The position numbers were made by a program, and so were the translations under genes. From Desulfofustis sp. (GTDB taxonomy: Bacteria > Desulfobacterota > Desulfobulbia > Desulfobulbales > Desulfocapsaceae): a DNA stretch of 21,892 nt. Under the pieces are notes generated by a model. It ran no database searches. It was not told the origin of the DNA and saw only the letters and a program-made list of their open reading frames with translations. Where the stretch lies: assembly GCA_030604345.1 (NCBI GenBank), contig JAUVWB010000001.1, positions 1 through 21,892 of the forward strand, given 5' to 3'. The number at the start of each line of letters is the position of its first letter. Within the stretch, counting starts at the first letter, position 1. Positions 6,754-14,943 of this stretch are shown here, in pieces.

Positions 6754-7886
6754 TGATCGGGGCACTGGATACAACCATTCTGCAGCAGATCTGGTGGCTG
6801 CTCGTGGCAGTCGTCGGTTCGCTCTTTTTGTTCATGACATTCGTGCAGGGCGGCCAGAGCCTGCTCTGGCAGGTGGGCAAGACCGAGAAGGAGAAATCGC
6901 TGGTGATCAACTCGCTCGGCCGCAAATGGGAATTGACCTTCACCACGCTGGTGCTGTTTGGCGGCGCCCTTTTTGCCGCCTTTCCCAAATTCTACGCCAC
7001 CAGTTTCGGCGGCGCCTACTGGGTGTGGATGCTGATCCTGTTCACCTTCATTATCCAGGCGGTCAGCTACGAGTATCGCAAGAAGCCGGACAACCTGCTG
7101 GGGGCCGGCGTCTACGAGCTGTTTCTGCTGATCAACGGCACGGTGGGCATCCTGCTCATCGGGACCGCCGTCGGCACCTTTTTCACCGGCTCAAATTTCG
7201 TGCTCAACGAGTACAATCAGGTGCGCTGGACCCACCCGCTGCGCGGCCTGGAAGCGGCGTTCTCGCTGTTTAACCTGTCTTTTGGATTGTTTCTCGTATT
7301 CAATGCCCGGCTGCTCGGCGCGCTCTATCTGGTCAACAATCTGGACTGTACCACCGTCCCCGAACTGGAGCGTCGGCTGCGGCGCGCCGCCCTGGTGAAC
7401 CTGGTCTGCGCCCTGCCGTTTTTGCTGTACATCCTCGGTTCCCTATTGTTCATGGCCGGCTTTTCGGTGGACGATGGTGGGACGGTGACGCTGGTGGCGG
7501 GAAAGTACCTGGATAATCTGTTGGCCATGCCGGCTTCACTGGTCCTGCTGGTGGGCGGCCTGGTGCTGGTGGTCTGGGGCGTGGTCAGCACGTCGCTGCT
7601 CGGTGGTAATCGCGGCATCTGGTTTGCCGGTCTGGGAACGGTTCTGGTCGGACTGGCGGTGTTCGCCATTGCCGGTTACAACGGCACCGCCTTTTATCCG
7701 TCCAAGGCGGACCTGGCCTCGAGTCTGACCATTTATAATGCCTCGTCAAGCCACTATACCCTGACGGCCATGACCTATGTTGCCCTGGTTATCCCGCTGG
7801 TACTCGGGTATATCATCTATGTCTGGAAGTTGATGAATGCCAAAAAGGTCGGCCCGGACGACCTGGAAGATTCAAAAGCGTATTAA
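6753..7886 (+). CDS. cydB: Cytochrome bd oxidase subunit II
   Basis: The second membrane subunit of cytochrome bd, 377 residues, with about eight or nine hydrophobic helices. It stabilises the heme-bearing CydA. The sequence belongs to the divergent type I recall from Bacteroides and sulfate reducers. Where E. coli has DGFDMG in helix 1, this protein has TFVQGGQSLL (about 29-38). Where E. coli has HWDGNQ, it has KWELTF, so the Asp (E. coli D58) becomes Glu60. The GGALFAAFPKFYATSFGGAYW block (70-90) is well conserved. Translation is coupled to cydA by the TAATG overlap, with GGAGGG just upstream. A 30-codon gene follows 21 bases later. Its presence intact argues that the operon is still under selection despite the changed His in CydA. 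Confidence 0.95.
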   Translation: MIGALDTTILQQIWWLLVAVVGSLFLFMTFVQGGQSLLWQVGKTEKEKSLVINSLGRKWELTFTTLVLFGGALFAAFPKFYATSFGGAYWVWMLILFTFIIQAVSYEYRKKPDNLLGAGVYELFLLINGTVGILLIGTAVGTFFTGSNFVLNEYNQVRWTHPLRGLEAAFSLFNLSFGLFLVFNARLLGALYLVNNLDCTTVPELERRLRRAALVNLVCALPFLLYILGSLLFMAGFSVDDGGTVTLVAGKYLDNLLAMPASLVLLVGGLVLVVWGVVSTSLLGGNRGIWFAGLGTVLVGLAVFAIAGYNGTAFYPSKADLASSLTIYNASSSHYTLTAMTYVALVIPLVLGYIIYVWKLMNAKKVGPDDLEDSKAY

Positions 7887-7907
7887 ACGTTGGTTGCGGA
7901 GGAGTCT

Positions 7908-8000
7908 ATGAACCTGTTTCTGATGATCACCTGGTGTGTGTTGCTGATCGCCTCCTATCTGCTGTCGGTCAAGGTGCTGGAGAAAAGCGGCAAGATGTGA
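7908..8000 (+). CDS. cydX: CydX-like 30-residue membrane peptide
   Basis: This gene is too short for usual gene callers. ATG 7908 has GGAGGAG at 7898-7904, an excellent ribosome site, and the frame ends with TGA at 7998-8000. The peptide is one hydrophobic helix (about residues 3-21, [19 protein letters not shown]) followed by a basic/polar tail KVLEKSGKM. Size, single helix and position right behind cydB match CydX, the small third subunit that stabilises the heme site of E. coli cytochrome bd. The tail E-K-S-G-K resembles the E-S-G-K of E. coli CydX. The sequence is too short to prove homology, so 'CydX-like' rests on context. A strong hairpin follows immediately, as if closing the operon. 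Confidence 0.75.
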   Translation: MNLFLMITWCVLLIASYLLSVKVLEKSGKM

Positions 8001-8009
8001 AGGAAGAAC

Positions 8010-8030
8010 GGCGCCGGCAGCACCGGCGCC
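8010..8030 (+). terminator. Strong GC hairpin closing cydABX
   Basis: GGCGCCGG (8010-8017) and CCGGCGCC (8023-8030) form a perfect 8-bp all-GC stem with a CAGCA loop, 9 bases after the cydX stop. Only CCTTGT follows, not a real T-run, so termination may be partial. It could alternatively protect the cyd mRNA 3' end. The stem ends 7 bases before the leuC ribosome site. Confidence 0.5.
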
Positions 8031-8049
8031 CCTTGTCGGAGTGTGCTGC

Positions 8050-9471
8050 ATGGGAAGAACACTGTTTACCAAGGTCTGGGATGCGCATCGGGTGGCGGCG
8101 CTGTCCGCGACCCGGGATCAATTGTTTGTCGCGCTGCATCTGGTGCATGAGGTCACCTCACCGCAAGCCTTCCAGGCCTTGCGGGAACGGGGGCTGGCGG
8201 TGAAATACCCGCAACGGACCATCGCCACCGTCGATCATATCGTACCGACCCTGCAGCAGCAGATCCGGCCCTATGAAGATAGCCTTGCCGAAGAGATGCT
8301 GCAGGCCCTCGAGACCAATACCAGGGAGTTCGGGATCCGGTTCCTGGGTCTTGGGTCGGAGCAACAGGGGATCGTCCATATCATCGGCCCCGAGAACGGC
8401 CTGACTCAGCCGGGTATGACCATCGCCTGCGGTGATTCGCACACCTCTACCCACGGTGCTCTGGGAGCGATCGCCTTCGGCATCGGGACCTCGCAGGTCC
8501 GCGATGTTTTGGCTACCCAGACGCTCGCTTTGGAGCGCTTGAAGGTGCGGCGTATTGACGTGGTCGGAGAGCGGCTGCCGGGGGTCTACGCCAAGGATAT
8601 CATCTTGCGGATCATCGGCACCCTCGGGGTCAAGGGCGGCATCGGCTACGCCTACGAGTATGGCGGGCCGGCGATCGAGGCCCTGTCCATGGAAGAGCGG
8701 ATGACCGTGTGCAACATGAGTATCGAAGGCGGGGCCCGCATTGGTTATGTGAATCCGGATCAGACCACCTTCGATTATCTGCGGGGGCGCCCCTTCGTGC
8801 CCACCGGAGAAGCGTTTGACCGGGCGATACACGCCTGGCGAAATATGGCCTCCGATGCTGACGCCGTCTATGATGATCGGGTGACGATCACCATCGAAGG
8901 GATGGCGCCGCAGGTGACCTGGGGCATCAACCCGGGTCAGGTGGTGGGGATCGACCAGCCGCTGCCGGAGCCGGGTGAACTGCCGGTAGAAGAGCGGGAG
9001 GGGGCGCGCCAGGCCTATCGGCACATGGGTTTTGAGCCGGGGCAAAGACTGCTCGGGCAACCGATCGACGTGGCCTTCGTCGGCTCATGCACCAACGGCC
9101 GGCTTTCCGATCTCCGGGCCGCAGCCGAGGTCTTGCGCGGGCGCCGGATAACCGCCGGTGTAAGGGCTTTGGCCGTACCCGGATCGAGACAGGTCAAGCG
9201 GCAGGCGGAGCAGGAAGGACTCGACCGGGTGTTTCGCGACGCCGGTTTTGCATGGCGCGAGCCGGGTTGTTCCCTCTGCCTGGCCATGAATCCTGATAAA
9301 CTGGCCGGCCGCCAACTCTGCGCCAGTTCGTCGAACCGTAACTTCATCGGCCGCCAGGGGGCGCCGCACGGCCGCACCTTGTTGATGAGCCCGGCCATGG
9401 TGGCGGCAGCCGCCGTTTCCGGTAGTGTCACCGATGTTAGGGATTTCCTCCGGGGTGAGCGTCATGACTGA
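8050..9471 (+). CDS. leuC: 3-isopropylmalate dehydratase large subunit
   Basis: Large subunit of isopropylmalate isomerase, an aconitase-family [4Fe-4S] enzyme that converts 2-isopropylmalate to 3-isopropylmalate in leucine synthesis with LeuD. From ATG 8050 it has 473 residues. The cluster ligands are Cys347 (GSCTNGR), Cys407 and Cys410 ([11 protein letters not shown]), the same positions as in E. coli Leu[21 protein letters not shown] is also diagnostic. Start choice: GTG 8041 is in frame, but GGAG (8038-8041) is 8 bases before ATG 8050 and the family begins near [10 protein letters not shown]. The end overlaps leuD. A role in the related citramalate (isoleucine) pathway is possible, as this family serves both. 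Other leu genes are not in the window. Confidence 0.95.
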   Translation: MGRTLFTKVWDAHRVAALSATRDQLFVALHLVHEVTSPQAFQALRERGLAVKYPQRTIATVDHIVPTLQQQIRPYEDSLAEEMLQALETNTREFGIRFLGLGSEQQGIVHIIGPENGLTQPGMTIACGDSHTSTHGALGAIAFGIGTSQVRDVLATQTLALERLKVRRIDVVGERLPGVYAKDIILRIIGTLGVKGGIGYAYEYGGPAIEALSMEERMTVCNMSIEGGARIGYVNPDQTTFDYLRGRPFVPTGEAFDRAIHAWRNMASDADAVYDDRVTITIEGMAPQVTWGINPGQVVGIDQPLPEPGELPVEEREGARQAYRHMGFEPGQRLLGQPIDVAFVGSCTNGRLSDLRAAAEVLRGRRITAGVRALAVPGSRQVKRQAEQEGLDRVFRDAGFAWREPGCSLCLAMNPDKLAGRQLCASSSNRNFIGRQGAPHGRTLLMSPAMVAAAAVSGSVTDVRDFLRGERHD

Positions 9472-10081
9472 GACGAGGGGAGCCACGTTCAGACGGCTGC
9501 AGGGACGCGGGCTGGTACTGCCGGGAAACGATATCGATACCGACCGGATCATCCCGGCGCGCTTTTTGCGCTCCATCACCTTTGCCGGGCTGGGCGACCA
9601 GGTATTCCGGGACGAACGCTTCGACAGCGACGGAACAAAGCGGCGCCATCCGTTCAACGACGAACGCTTTCGCGGCGCCGAAATCCTGGTCGTCAACAAT
9701 AATTTCGGCTGCGGTTCCAGCCGGGAACATGCGCCGCAAGCCCTGCACCGCTTCGGCATCAAGGCCATCATCGGCGTATCTTTTGCCGAGATCTTTGCTG
9801 GTAACTGCACCAGTATCGGCCTGGTGACGGCGACGCTGGAGGAGCCGGAGGTGGTCGAGGTGCAGCGCCGGATCGAGGAGGATCCAACGGTGGTCTTGAC
9901 CATCGACCTTGAGACCCTGACCCTCTCCTTTGCGGGAAAAACGGTGCCGCTGACCATGAATCCGGCCGCTCGCAGCGCCCTGCTCGAGGGCACCTGGGAC
10001 ACGCTTGAGCAACTGCTGCGCAACGAAGATAAGATCGACCAGGTGCACCACCGCCTACCGGCCTTCTCGACGCTGACCTGA
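9464..10081 (+). CDS. leuD: 3-isopropylmalate dehydratase small subunit
   Basis: The small (swivel-domain) subunit that completes the isopropylmalate isomerase active site with LeuC. It has 205 residues from ATG 9464, close to the ~201 of E. coli LeuD. Seen motifs are [17 protein letters not shown] near 20-36, [20 protein letters not shown] (substrate loop), and [19 protein letters not shown]. The frame is open upstream to GTG 9425, but that would overlap leuC by 47 bases. ATG 9464 overlaps the leuC stop by 8 bases with GGTGAG upstream, which fits translational coupling of two subunits made in equal amounts. It converges with pgpA, the two stops being 36 bases apart. Confidence 0.95.
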   Translation: MTETRGATFRRLQGRGLVLPGNDIDTDRIIPARFLRSITFAGLGDQVFRDERFDSDGTKRRHPFNDERFRGAEILVVNNNFGCGSSREHAPQALHRFGIKAIIGVSFAEIFAGNCTSIGLVTATLEEPEVVEVQRRIEEDPTVVLTIDLETLTLSFAGKTVPLTMNPAARSALLEGTWDTLEQLLRNEDKIDQVHHRLPAFSTLT

Positions 10082-10117
10082 GCCCGGCCGGCGCCCCTCG
10101 GGCGGTATCGCCGGTCG

Positions 10118-10579
10118 TCAGCTGAAACTGGTCAGCACCAGCCATCCAAGCTGGAGGCAGGCAAAGGCGTAGAGGCCGGCGACGACGTCGTCGGCCATGA
10201 TGCCGATACCGCCGTGTAGATGGCTGTCCAGCCAGGATACCGGGAACGGCTTGGCGATGTCGAAGATCCTGAACAGCACAAATCCGGCTAGCCAGGCCAG
10301 GGGATGGGCGGGCGCCAGCATCAGGGTGACGAAGATGCCGAGGACTTCGTCGATGACGATGCAGCCCGGGTCGGGACGGTCGATGATCTTTTCCGCCGAG
10401 CCGGCGCAGAGGAATCCCACCACAAAGAGCCCGACCAGCAGCAGCAGGTAATGGGTCACGCTCAGGTTCCGGCAGAAGAACCAGGGGATCAGGGCGAAGG
10501 CGGAACCCCAGGTGCCGGGGGCCTTGGGGATCATGCCGGTATAGAGGCCGGTGGCGATTGCCACGATTACCCGGTCCAT
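10118..10579 (-). CDS. pgpA: Phosphatidylglycerophosphatase A
   Basis: Removes phosphate from phosphatidylglycerophosphate to give phosphatidylglycerol, the last step to this membrane lipid. It has 153 residues with several hydrophobic helices, the usual size for PgpA. Family marks are GMIPKAPGTWGS (15-26), the acidic PDPGCIVIDEVLGI region (69-82) with Asp77-Glu78, RIFDIAKPFPVSWLD, and HGGIGIMADDVVAG. It is the last gene of the def-fmt-larC-pgpA string and starts inside the larC stop (TGATG, one shared base), so it is probably translated by coupling to larC. No separate ribosome site is obvious. Confidence 0.93.
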   Translation of the reverse strand: MDRVIVAIATGLYTGMIPKAPGTWGSAFALIPWFFCRNLSVTHYLLLLVGLFVVGFLCAGSAEKIIDRPDPGCIVIDEVLGIFVTLMLAPAHPLAWLAGFVLFRIFDIAKPFPVSWLDSHLHGGIGIMADDVVAGLYAFACLQLGWLVLTSFS

Positions 10580-11763
10580 CAGTCGTTTCCGTTCGTACTT
10601 CTTGCGAGTATTTCCCGATAGACCAGATCAAGCGGTACCCGGTGCTGTTCGGCAACGTTCCGACACGCTTCATACTCCGGGTAGATCTTCGGGCCGACCG
10701 GCGTCTCCACCTGCTTGGCGATGATGTCGCCCCAGCGGGTGGCGACACTCACCGGACGGCGCGGCAGGGTCACACGCTGTTCGGTGCGATAACGCAGGCC
10801 GATGGACGAGGTCTCGGTCAGGATCACCTTCCGGATATCCGGTCCATGGGCGGGGTCGGCGATGACCCGTAGGCAGAACCCGGGCCTCCCCTTTTTCATC
10901 TGCATGGGGGTGAGGCTCACGTCGAGGGCGTGGTGGGCGAAGAGGCGGTCGCACAACCAGGGAAACCCTTCTGTCTGCCAGTCATCGAGATGGGTTTCGA
11001 TGACTTCAACCCGGCCTGGTTCGCTGCCGTTCCGGGGGGTACCGGTCAGCACGCGCAGGAGATTGGGACACCGCTCCTCTCCTTCCTCCTGACCGGCGCC
11101 ATAGCCGGTGCGGCCCAACTGCAGATCGGGCAGCGGGCCGAATTGTTCGGCCAACTCCACCACCAGGGCGGCTCCGGTCGGGGTCACCAGCTCACGCTCG
11201 GCTGCGACGCCGTAGACCGGAACCCCGCTGAGCAGCTCGCAGACCGCCGGGGCCGGCAGCGGCAGTCGACCGTGGGCGCAGCGAACAAAACCCCGGCCGA
11301 GCGGCAGCGGGGCACTGTGGATGGCGGTGATGCCAAGCCGGTCGAAACCGAGTAGCACACCGACCACGTCAATGATGGTATCCAGCGCTCCGATCTCGTG
11401 AAAATGGATTCGTTCGACCGGTATCTGGTGGACGCGAGCCTCGGCCTCGGCCAGGCGATGAAAAACCCGCAGGGCCCGCTCGACGATCGGCCGGGCCAGG
11501 CGACTCGTTTCCAGAACCCGGGTGATGTCGGGGATGGTCCGTAGCGGCTGGGCTGCATCTCCTTCCACCTGGACGCGGACGCCGCCGATGCCGTGCCGGG
11601 TGCAACGGGATATCCGCAATTCCCAGGAAGGCAGATGCAGTCCCGCCAACTCACGGCGCAGGAACTGCTCGTCCAGACCGCAATCGAGCAGGGCGCCGAG
11701 CAGCATATCGCCACTGACCCCGGAGAAACAGTCGAGATAGGCGATGGTGCTTTGGCCGACCAT
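10579..11763 (-). CDS. larC: Nickel-pincer cofactor nickel chelatase LarC
   Basis: LarC inserts nickel, in a CTP-dependent reaction, into pyridinium-3,5-bisthiocarboxylic acid mononucleotide, the last step of the nickel-pincer nucleotide cofactor used by lactate racemase and related racemases/epimerases. The N-terminal block AYLDCFSGVSGDMLLGALLD (about 8-27) is the family signature. The C-terminal half carries MKKGRPGFCLRVIA and ETSSIGLRYR, the second conserved domain. At 394 residues it is a single uninterrupted frame; in Lactobacillus plantarum a programmed frameshift joins the two halves. The start is 4 bases after the fmt stop and no strong ribosome site is visible, so reinitiation from fmt is likely. 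LarA, LarB and LarE are not in the window. Confidence 0.93.
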   Translation of the reverse strand: MVGQSTIAYLDCFSGVSGDMLLGALLDCGLDEQFLRRELAGLHLPSWELRISRCTRHGIGGVRVQVEGDAAQPLRTIPDITRVLETSRLARPIVERALRVFHRLAEAEARVHQIPVERIHFHEIGALDTIIDVVGVLLGFDRLGITAIHSAPLPLGRGFVRCAHGRLPLPAPAVCELLSGVPVYGVAAERELVTPTGAALVVELAEQFGPLPDLQLGRTGYGAGQEEGEERCPNLLRVLTGTPRNGSEPGRVEVIETHLDDWQTEGFPWLCDRLFAHHALDVSLTPMQMKKGRPGFCLRVIADPAHGPDIRKVILTETSSIGLRYRTEQRVTLPRRPVSVATRWGDIIAKQVETPVGPKIYPEYEACRNVAEQHRVPLDLVYREILARSTNGND

Positions 11764-11767
11764 GGCG

Positions 11768-12724
11768 TCAGGAGACCGGCCCGGTAAAGCGCTTACCGGG
11801 CTCTATCGAGCGGCCGTTGAGAAAAGCGGCCACATCCATCCGGCTTCGGCCTTCCGGTTTGATTGCTTCGATCAGCAGGCAATCGCGACCGGTGGCCAGC
11901 AACAACCCCTCCCGGTCAGCGCGCAGCACGGTGCCGGGGGGGTGGGGCGATTGCTCATGCACCACCCGCGGCGAAAAGAACTGGAACTGCTTGCCGTCCA
12001 GGTACGAGTAGGCGGTGGGCCATGGGTCCAACCCGCGAATCAACCGGTCGAGATACAGAGCCGATTGATGCCAGTCGATCAGGCCGTCCTCTTTCTTCAG
12101 CATCGGCGCCTGGGTGGCCAGCTTGTCGTCCTGCTTGAGCGTGGCCAGGCCTCCCTGGCCGAGCAGGTCGAGGGCATCCATCAAGGTCTGGCTGCCGAGA
12201 TCGGCCAGCTTGGGCAACAACGACCCGGTCGTCTCGCCGGGGTCCGGAATAAGGGAGGCCTTGAGCAGGATATCGCCGGTATCCATGCCCTCGTCCATCT
12301 GCATGATGGTGACGCCGACTTCACTGTCGCCCCGGATCAGGGCCCATTGGATCGGTGCGGCACCGCGGTGACGCGGCAACAGGGAACCGTGGACGTTGAT
12401 GCAGCCGAAGCGCGGCAACTCCAGCAGCGCTGGCGGCAGGATCTTACCGTAGGCGGCAACGACGATCACATCCGGCCGGTAGGCCGCGAGGGCATCGGTA
12501 CAGGCCTGGGTGCGTATTTTTTCCGGTTGCAGGACCGGAACCTGGTGTTCGACGGCGAGGGTTTTGACCGGTGGGGCCGCCGGGCGGCGACTCCGTCCGC
12601 GGGGACGGTCCGGCTGGGTGACTACGGCGACGACCTGGTCGGGACCCTTCAACAACGCGTGCAGGCTGGGAACGGCAAAGTGCGGCGTCCCCATGAATAC
12701 GATCCGAAAGCGGGGTGGTTCCAT
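11768..12724 (-). CDS. fmt: Methionyl-tRNA formyltransferase
   Basis: Transfers a formyl group from 10-formyltetrahydrofolate to initiator Met-tRNA for translation initiation. It has 318 residues, matching the family. The N-terminal catalytic domain begins FRIVFMGTPHFAVPSL. The active-site residues are Asn110 and His112 in INVHGSLLPRHRGAAPIQ and Asp148 in MDEGMDTGDIL (E. coli N108, H110, D146). The C-terminal tRNA-binding OB-like domain follows. It starts within the def stop (TAATG, one base shared), the classical def-fmt pairing, in which the deformylase later removes the formyl group this enzyme adds. A long antisense frame over the gene is a shadow. Confidence 0.97.
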   Translation of the reverse strand: MEPPRFRIVFMGTPHFAVPSLHALLKGPDQVVAVVTQPDRPRGRSRRPAAPPVKTLAVEHQVPVLQPEKIRTQACTDALAAYRPDVIVVAAYGKILPPALLELPRFGCINVHGSLLPRHRGAAPIQWALIRGDSEVGVTIMQMDEGMDTGDILLKASLIPDPGETTGSLLPKLADLGSQTLMDALDLLGQGGLATLKQDDKLATQAPMLKKEDGLIDWHQSALYLDRLIRGLDPWPTAYSYLDGKQFQFFSPRVVHEQSPHPPGTVLRADREGLLLATGRDCLLIEAIKPEGRSRMDVAAFLNGRSIEPGKRFTGPVS

Positions 12725-13239
12725 TAGGCGGCGGACTCCGCGGCCAACATCTTTTTGCGCTTCTTCTTGTAGAGGCTTCGTTTCAGCGGACTGAGGTGGT
12801 CGATGAACAGGATCCCATCAAGATGGTCGATCTCGTGTTGCAGCACCACGGCGAACCGGTTTTGTGTCTCCAGTTCCCGCGCCGCGCCGTCCAGATCCTG
12901 ATAGGAAACCGTAATTTTGAGATAGCGCTGGACCTGGGCGGTCAGTTCCGGGACACTGAGGCAGCCCTCTTCGTCGACCTGGAAGCCTTCGTGCGCGGTT
13001 ATCTCCGGATTGACCAGCACCATCGATTGTCTATCTTCCCCCTGTTTGCTGGTATCGACCACGATGACCCGCAACGATTCGCCAATCTGCGGAGCGGCCA
13101 GGCCGATTCCGGGCGCGTCATACATGGTCTCCATCATATCCTCGGCGAGGAGGCGGAGCTGCTCGTCGAAGTGTTCAACAGGCGTTGCCTTGAGCCGCAA
13201 GACCGGCTCGGGATATTCAAGGATTTTTCGTAAGGCCAT
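12724..13239 (-). CDS. def: Peptide deformylase
   Basis: A metalloenzyme that removes the formyl group from the N-terminal methionine of new proteins. It is 171 residues and carries all three family motifs: GIGLAAPQ (44-51), EGCLS (91-95, metal-binding Cys) and HEIDH (135-139, two metal-binding His and the catalytic Glu). The C-terminal tail is strongly basic (KKKRKK), as in many Gram-negative deformylases that contact the ribosome. It is the first gene of the minus-strand def-fmt-larC-pgpA string. No strong ribosome site precedes ATG 13239, and I could not fix a promoter in the ~195 bases up to plsY. Confidence 0.97.
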   Translation of the reverse strand: MALRKILEYPEPVLRLKATPVEHFDEQLRLLAEDMMETMYDAPGIGLAAPQIGESLRVIVVDTSKQGEDRQSMVLVNPEITAHEGFQVDEEGCLSVPELTAQVQRYLKITVSYQDLDGAARELETQNRFAVVLQHEIDHLDGILFIDHLSPLKRSLYKKKRKKMLAAESAA

Positions 13240-13434
13240 CGGTATGCTAAGTGTTAGTGAAAAGTCAGAATGAAAATGAATAATGTACCACGCCTTCGTC
13301 TTGTTGGCTATGGTGAATGGTGAGCGGATAGGGCAATCGATCGCGCTGCTGTTGCCATGTCGGTGACGAAACGGTAAAGTGGCAAGCTGGCAGTGATCGC
13401 TCCTTTATTCCGCCCAGCTGATACGGTTAACACT

Positions 13435-14028
13435 ATGGACATTTTCTGGCCGATTGCAAGCTATCTTATCGGCGCCGTACCCTTTGGTTTCCTCGTCGGC
13501 AGGCTGGCCGGCATCGATGTTCGCACCGGCGGCAGCGGTAACATCGGGGCCACCAACGTCAATCGGCTGTTGGGCAAGAAATTCGGGATCATGACCCTGA
13601 TCCTCGACTGTCTCAAGGGTTTCTTGCCGATTTTCCTCGCCGCCCGGTTTTATGCCGCCTCGCCGCTAGAAGCATGGCTCGTACCCGCCTGCGGAGTAGC
13701 GGCCGTTGTCGGCCACATGTTCCCGGTGTATCTCGGATTTCGTGGCGGTAAGGGGGTGGCCACGGCCTTGGGAGTGTTTCTTTTCCTGTCGCCGGCGGCC
13801 GTCGGCATCAGCCTGGTGGTGTTTATGGCGACGGTTGGCTTCACCGGCTTCGTATCGGCCGGCTCATTGCTGACGGCAGCGCTGATGCCGCTCTGGCTCC
13901 TGATCTTTGAGATGCCGGCGGTGACGGTCCTGGCTGCACTGGTCATCGCCGTGCTGATCTGGTTCAAGCACCGGGACAACATCGGCCGGCTTCGCCGGGG
14001 AGAGGAAAAAAGCTGGAAGAAACGGTGA
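13435..14028 (+). CDS. plsY: Acyl-phosphate glycerol-3-phosphate acyltransferase PlsY
   Basis: An integral membrane enzyme that moves an acyl group from acyl-phosphate to glycerol-3-phosphate, the first step of phospholipid synthesis; its partner PlsX makes the acyl-phosphate. From ATG 13435 it has 197 residues and about five membrane helices. The three PlsY blocks are seen: GSGNIGATNVNRLLGKKFG, VVGHMFPVYLGFRGGKGVAT and FKHRDNIGRLRRGEE. The frame is open to GTG 13393, but ATG 13435 places the first helix at the N-terminus as in the family. It is divergent from def and overlaps the next gene (TGATG). Confidence 0.95.
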   Translation: MDIFWPIASYLIGAVPFGFLVGRLAGIDVRTGGSGNIGATNVNRLLGKKFGIMTLILDCLKGFLPIFLAARFYAASPLEAWLVPACGVAAVVGHMFPVYLGFRGGKGVATALGVFLFLSPAAVGISLVVFMATVGFTGFVSAGSLLTAALMPLWLLIFEMPAVTVLAALVIAVLIWFKHRDNIGRLRRGEEKSWKKR

Positions 14029-14888
14029 TGAAAGAAAAACTCGATCAGGCTGTTCGTGAGGCCGCCCGCCCGGCCTCGAGGGGTGACGGCAGCGGTTACC
14101 AGTCATTGTCTTTTGCCGAACAACGAGGCCTGGCACGTACGTATGGGGTCTCGCAATGGCAGGTGCAGGTCGCTGCCCTGGAGGCAGGTGTCGTCCCTGA
14201 AGTCTATGCCAGGAATCAGACCAGCCTGTCGTGCCGGGATCAGCTTCGGCTGCTGCGGGCGCATGTGGCGATTGTCGGCCTTGGCGGCCTCGGCGGCACC
14301 GTTTGTGAATTGTTGGCCAGAATCGGGGTCGGCCGACTCACCTTGATCGATGGCGATCGTTTCGCCGACAGCAACCTGAACCGGCAATTGCTCAGCAGCG
14401 CAGCATCGTTGGACAAGAGCAAAGCGAAAACGGCCGCCCGCAGGGTCGGCTCCATTAATCCGGCAGTCCGCAAGCGAGCCGTGGCCGCCTTCCTCGATGC
14501 CGACAATGGTTGTTCGTTGTTGGCGGGTGCGACGCTGGCAGTGGATGCACTGGATTCCATCTCGGCCCGGTTCTCACTGCAACGCAGCTGCCGGACACTC
14601 GGCATCCCCCTGGTCTCAGCCGCGATTGCCGGCAACAGCGGACAGGCGACCGTCATTTTTCCCGAAGACCACGGTTTTGACGTGATCTATGGTAATTCGC
14701 AAAAAGCCGTTTCCGGGGCCGAGGCGACGCTTGGCACCCTGCCGTTTACCGCCGTGAGCCTGGCCGCTATCCAGTGTGCCGAGGCGGTGGCGATGGCTAT
14801 CGGCAGGCCGTCGACCTTGCGCAATCGTTTATTACTCGTCGATCTGTCCGACCATGGGCGGCACCTGGTCGATTTGCCATCGCCCTGA
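14028..14888 (+). CDS. ThiF/MoeB/HesA-family E1-like adenylyltransferase
   Basis: A 286-residue protein of the E1-like superfamily that adenylates the C-terminal glycine of ubiquitin-like sulfur carriers (ThiS, MoaD) or similar substrates. The ATP-binding block is clear: VAIVGLGGLGG (80-90), LIDGDRFADSNLNRQLL (106-122) and Lys130/Lys132. About 75 residues precede the Rossmann fold. The paired CxxC zinc motifs of MoeB are missing, and no certain catalytic cysteine is identified, so it is closer to the HesA-like group. No ThiS/MoaD partner is nearby, hence the substrate is unknown. ATG 14028 shares one base with the plsY stop, with GGAAG upstream; GTG 14025 is an alternative. It is translationally coupled to plsY, but no functional link is evident. 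Confidence 0.85.
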   Translation: MKEKLDQAVREAARPASRGDGSGYQSLSFAEQRGLARTYGVSQWQVQVAALEAGVVPEVYARNQTSLSCRDQLRLLRAHVAIVGLGGLGGTVCELLARIGVGRLTLIDGDRFADSNLNRQLLSSAASLDKSKAKTAARRVGSINPAVRKRAVAAFLDADNGCSLLAGATLAVDALDSISARFSLQRSCRTLGIPLVSAAIAGNSGQATVIFPEDHGFDVIYGNSQKAVSGAEATLGTLPFTAVSLAAIQCAEAVAMAIGRPSTLRNRLLLVDLSDHGRHLVDLPSP

Positions 14889-14911
14889 TCGGCAGGACAC
14901 CGCTTGACTGG

Positions 14912-14943
14912 TGACCGATGCGGCCATGTGGTCAGGTCTTTTT
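14912..14943 (+). terminator. Weak candidate terminator after the ThiF-like gene
   Basis: TGACC (14912-14916) pairs with GGTCA (14930-14934), with an inner ATG/CAT stem and CGGC loop. A run of five T begins 5 bases further at 14939. The stem is interrupted, and the element overlaps the end of the convergent DUF1820 gene, so this is tentative. Confidence 0.3.

Noticed and set aside
5662..6774. 370-residue open frame on the minus strand opposite cydA
   Set aside because: Composition rich in His, Arg, Gly and Gln, without domain or ribosome site; a shadow of cydA.
8158..9060. 300-residue minus-strand frame opposite leuC
   Set aside because: Antisense shadow of leuC; the leuC reading has all cluster cysteines and motifs.
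11744..12727. 327-residue plus-strand frame opposite fmt
   Set aside because: Covers fmt almost exactly in antisense; fmt motifs and operon overlaps prove the minus-strand reading.
13240..13434. Promoters for divergent def and plsY
   Set aside because: AT-rich pieces exist near 13260-13290, but no -35/-10 pair with acceptable spacing could be supported.
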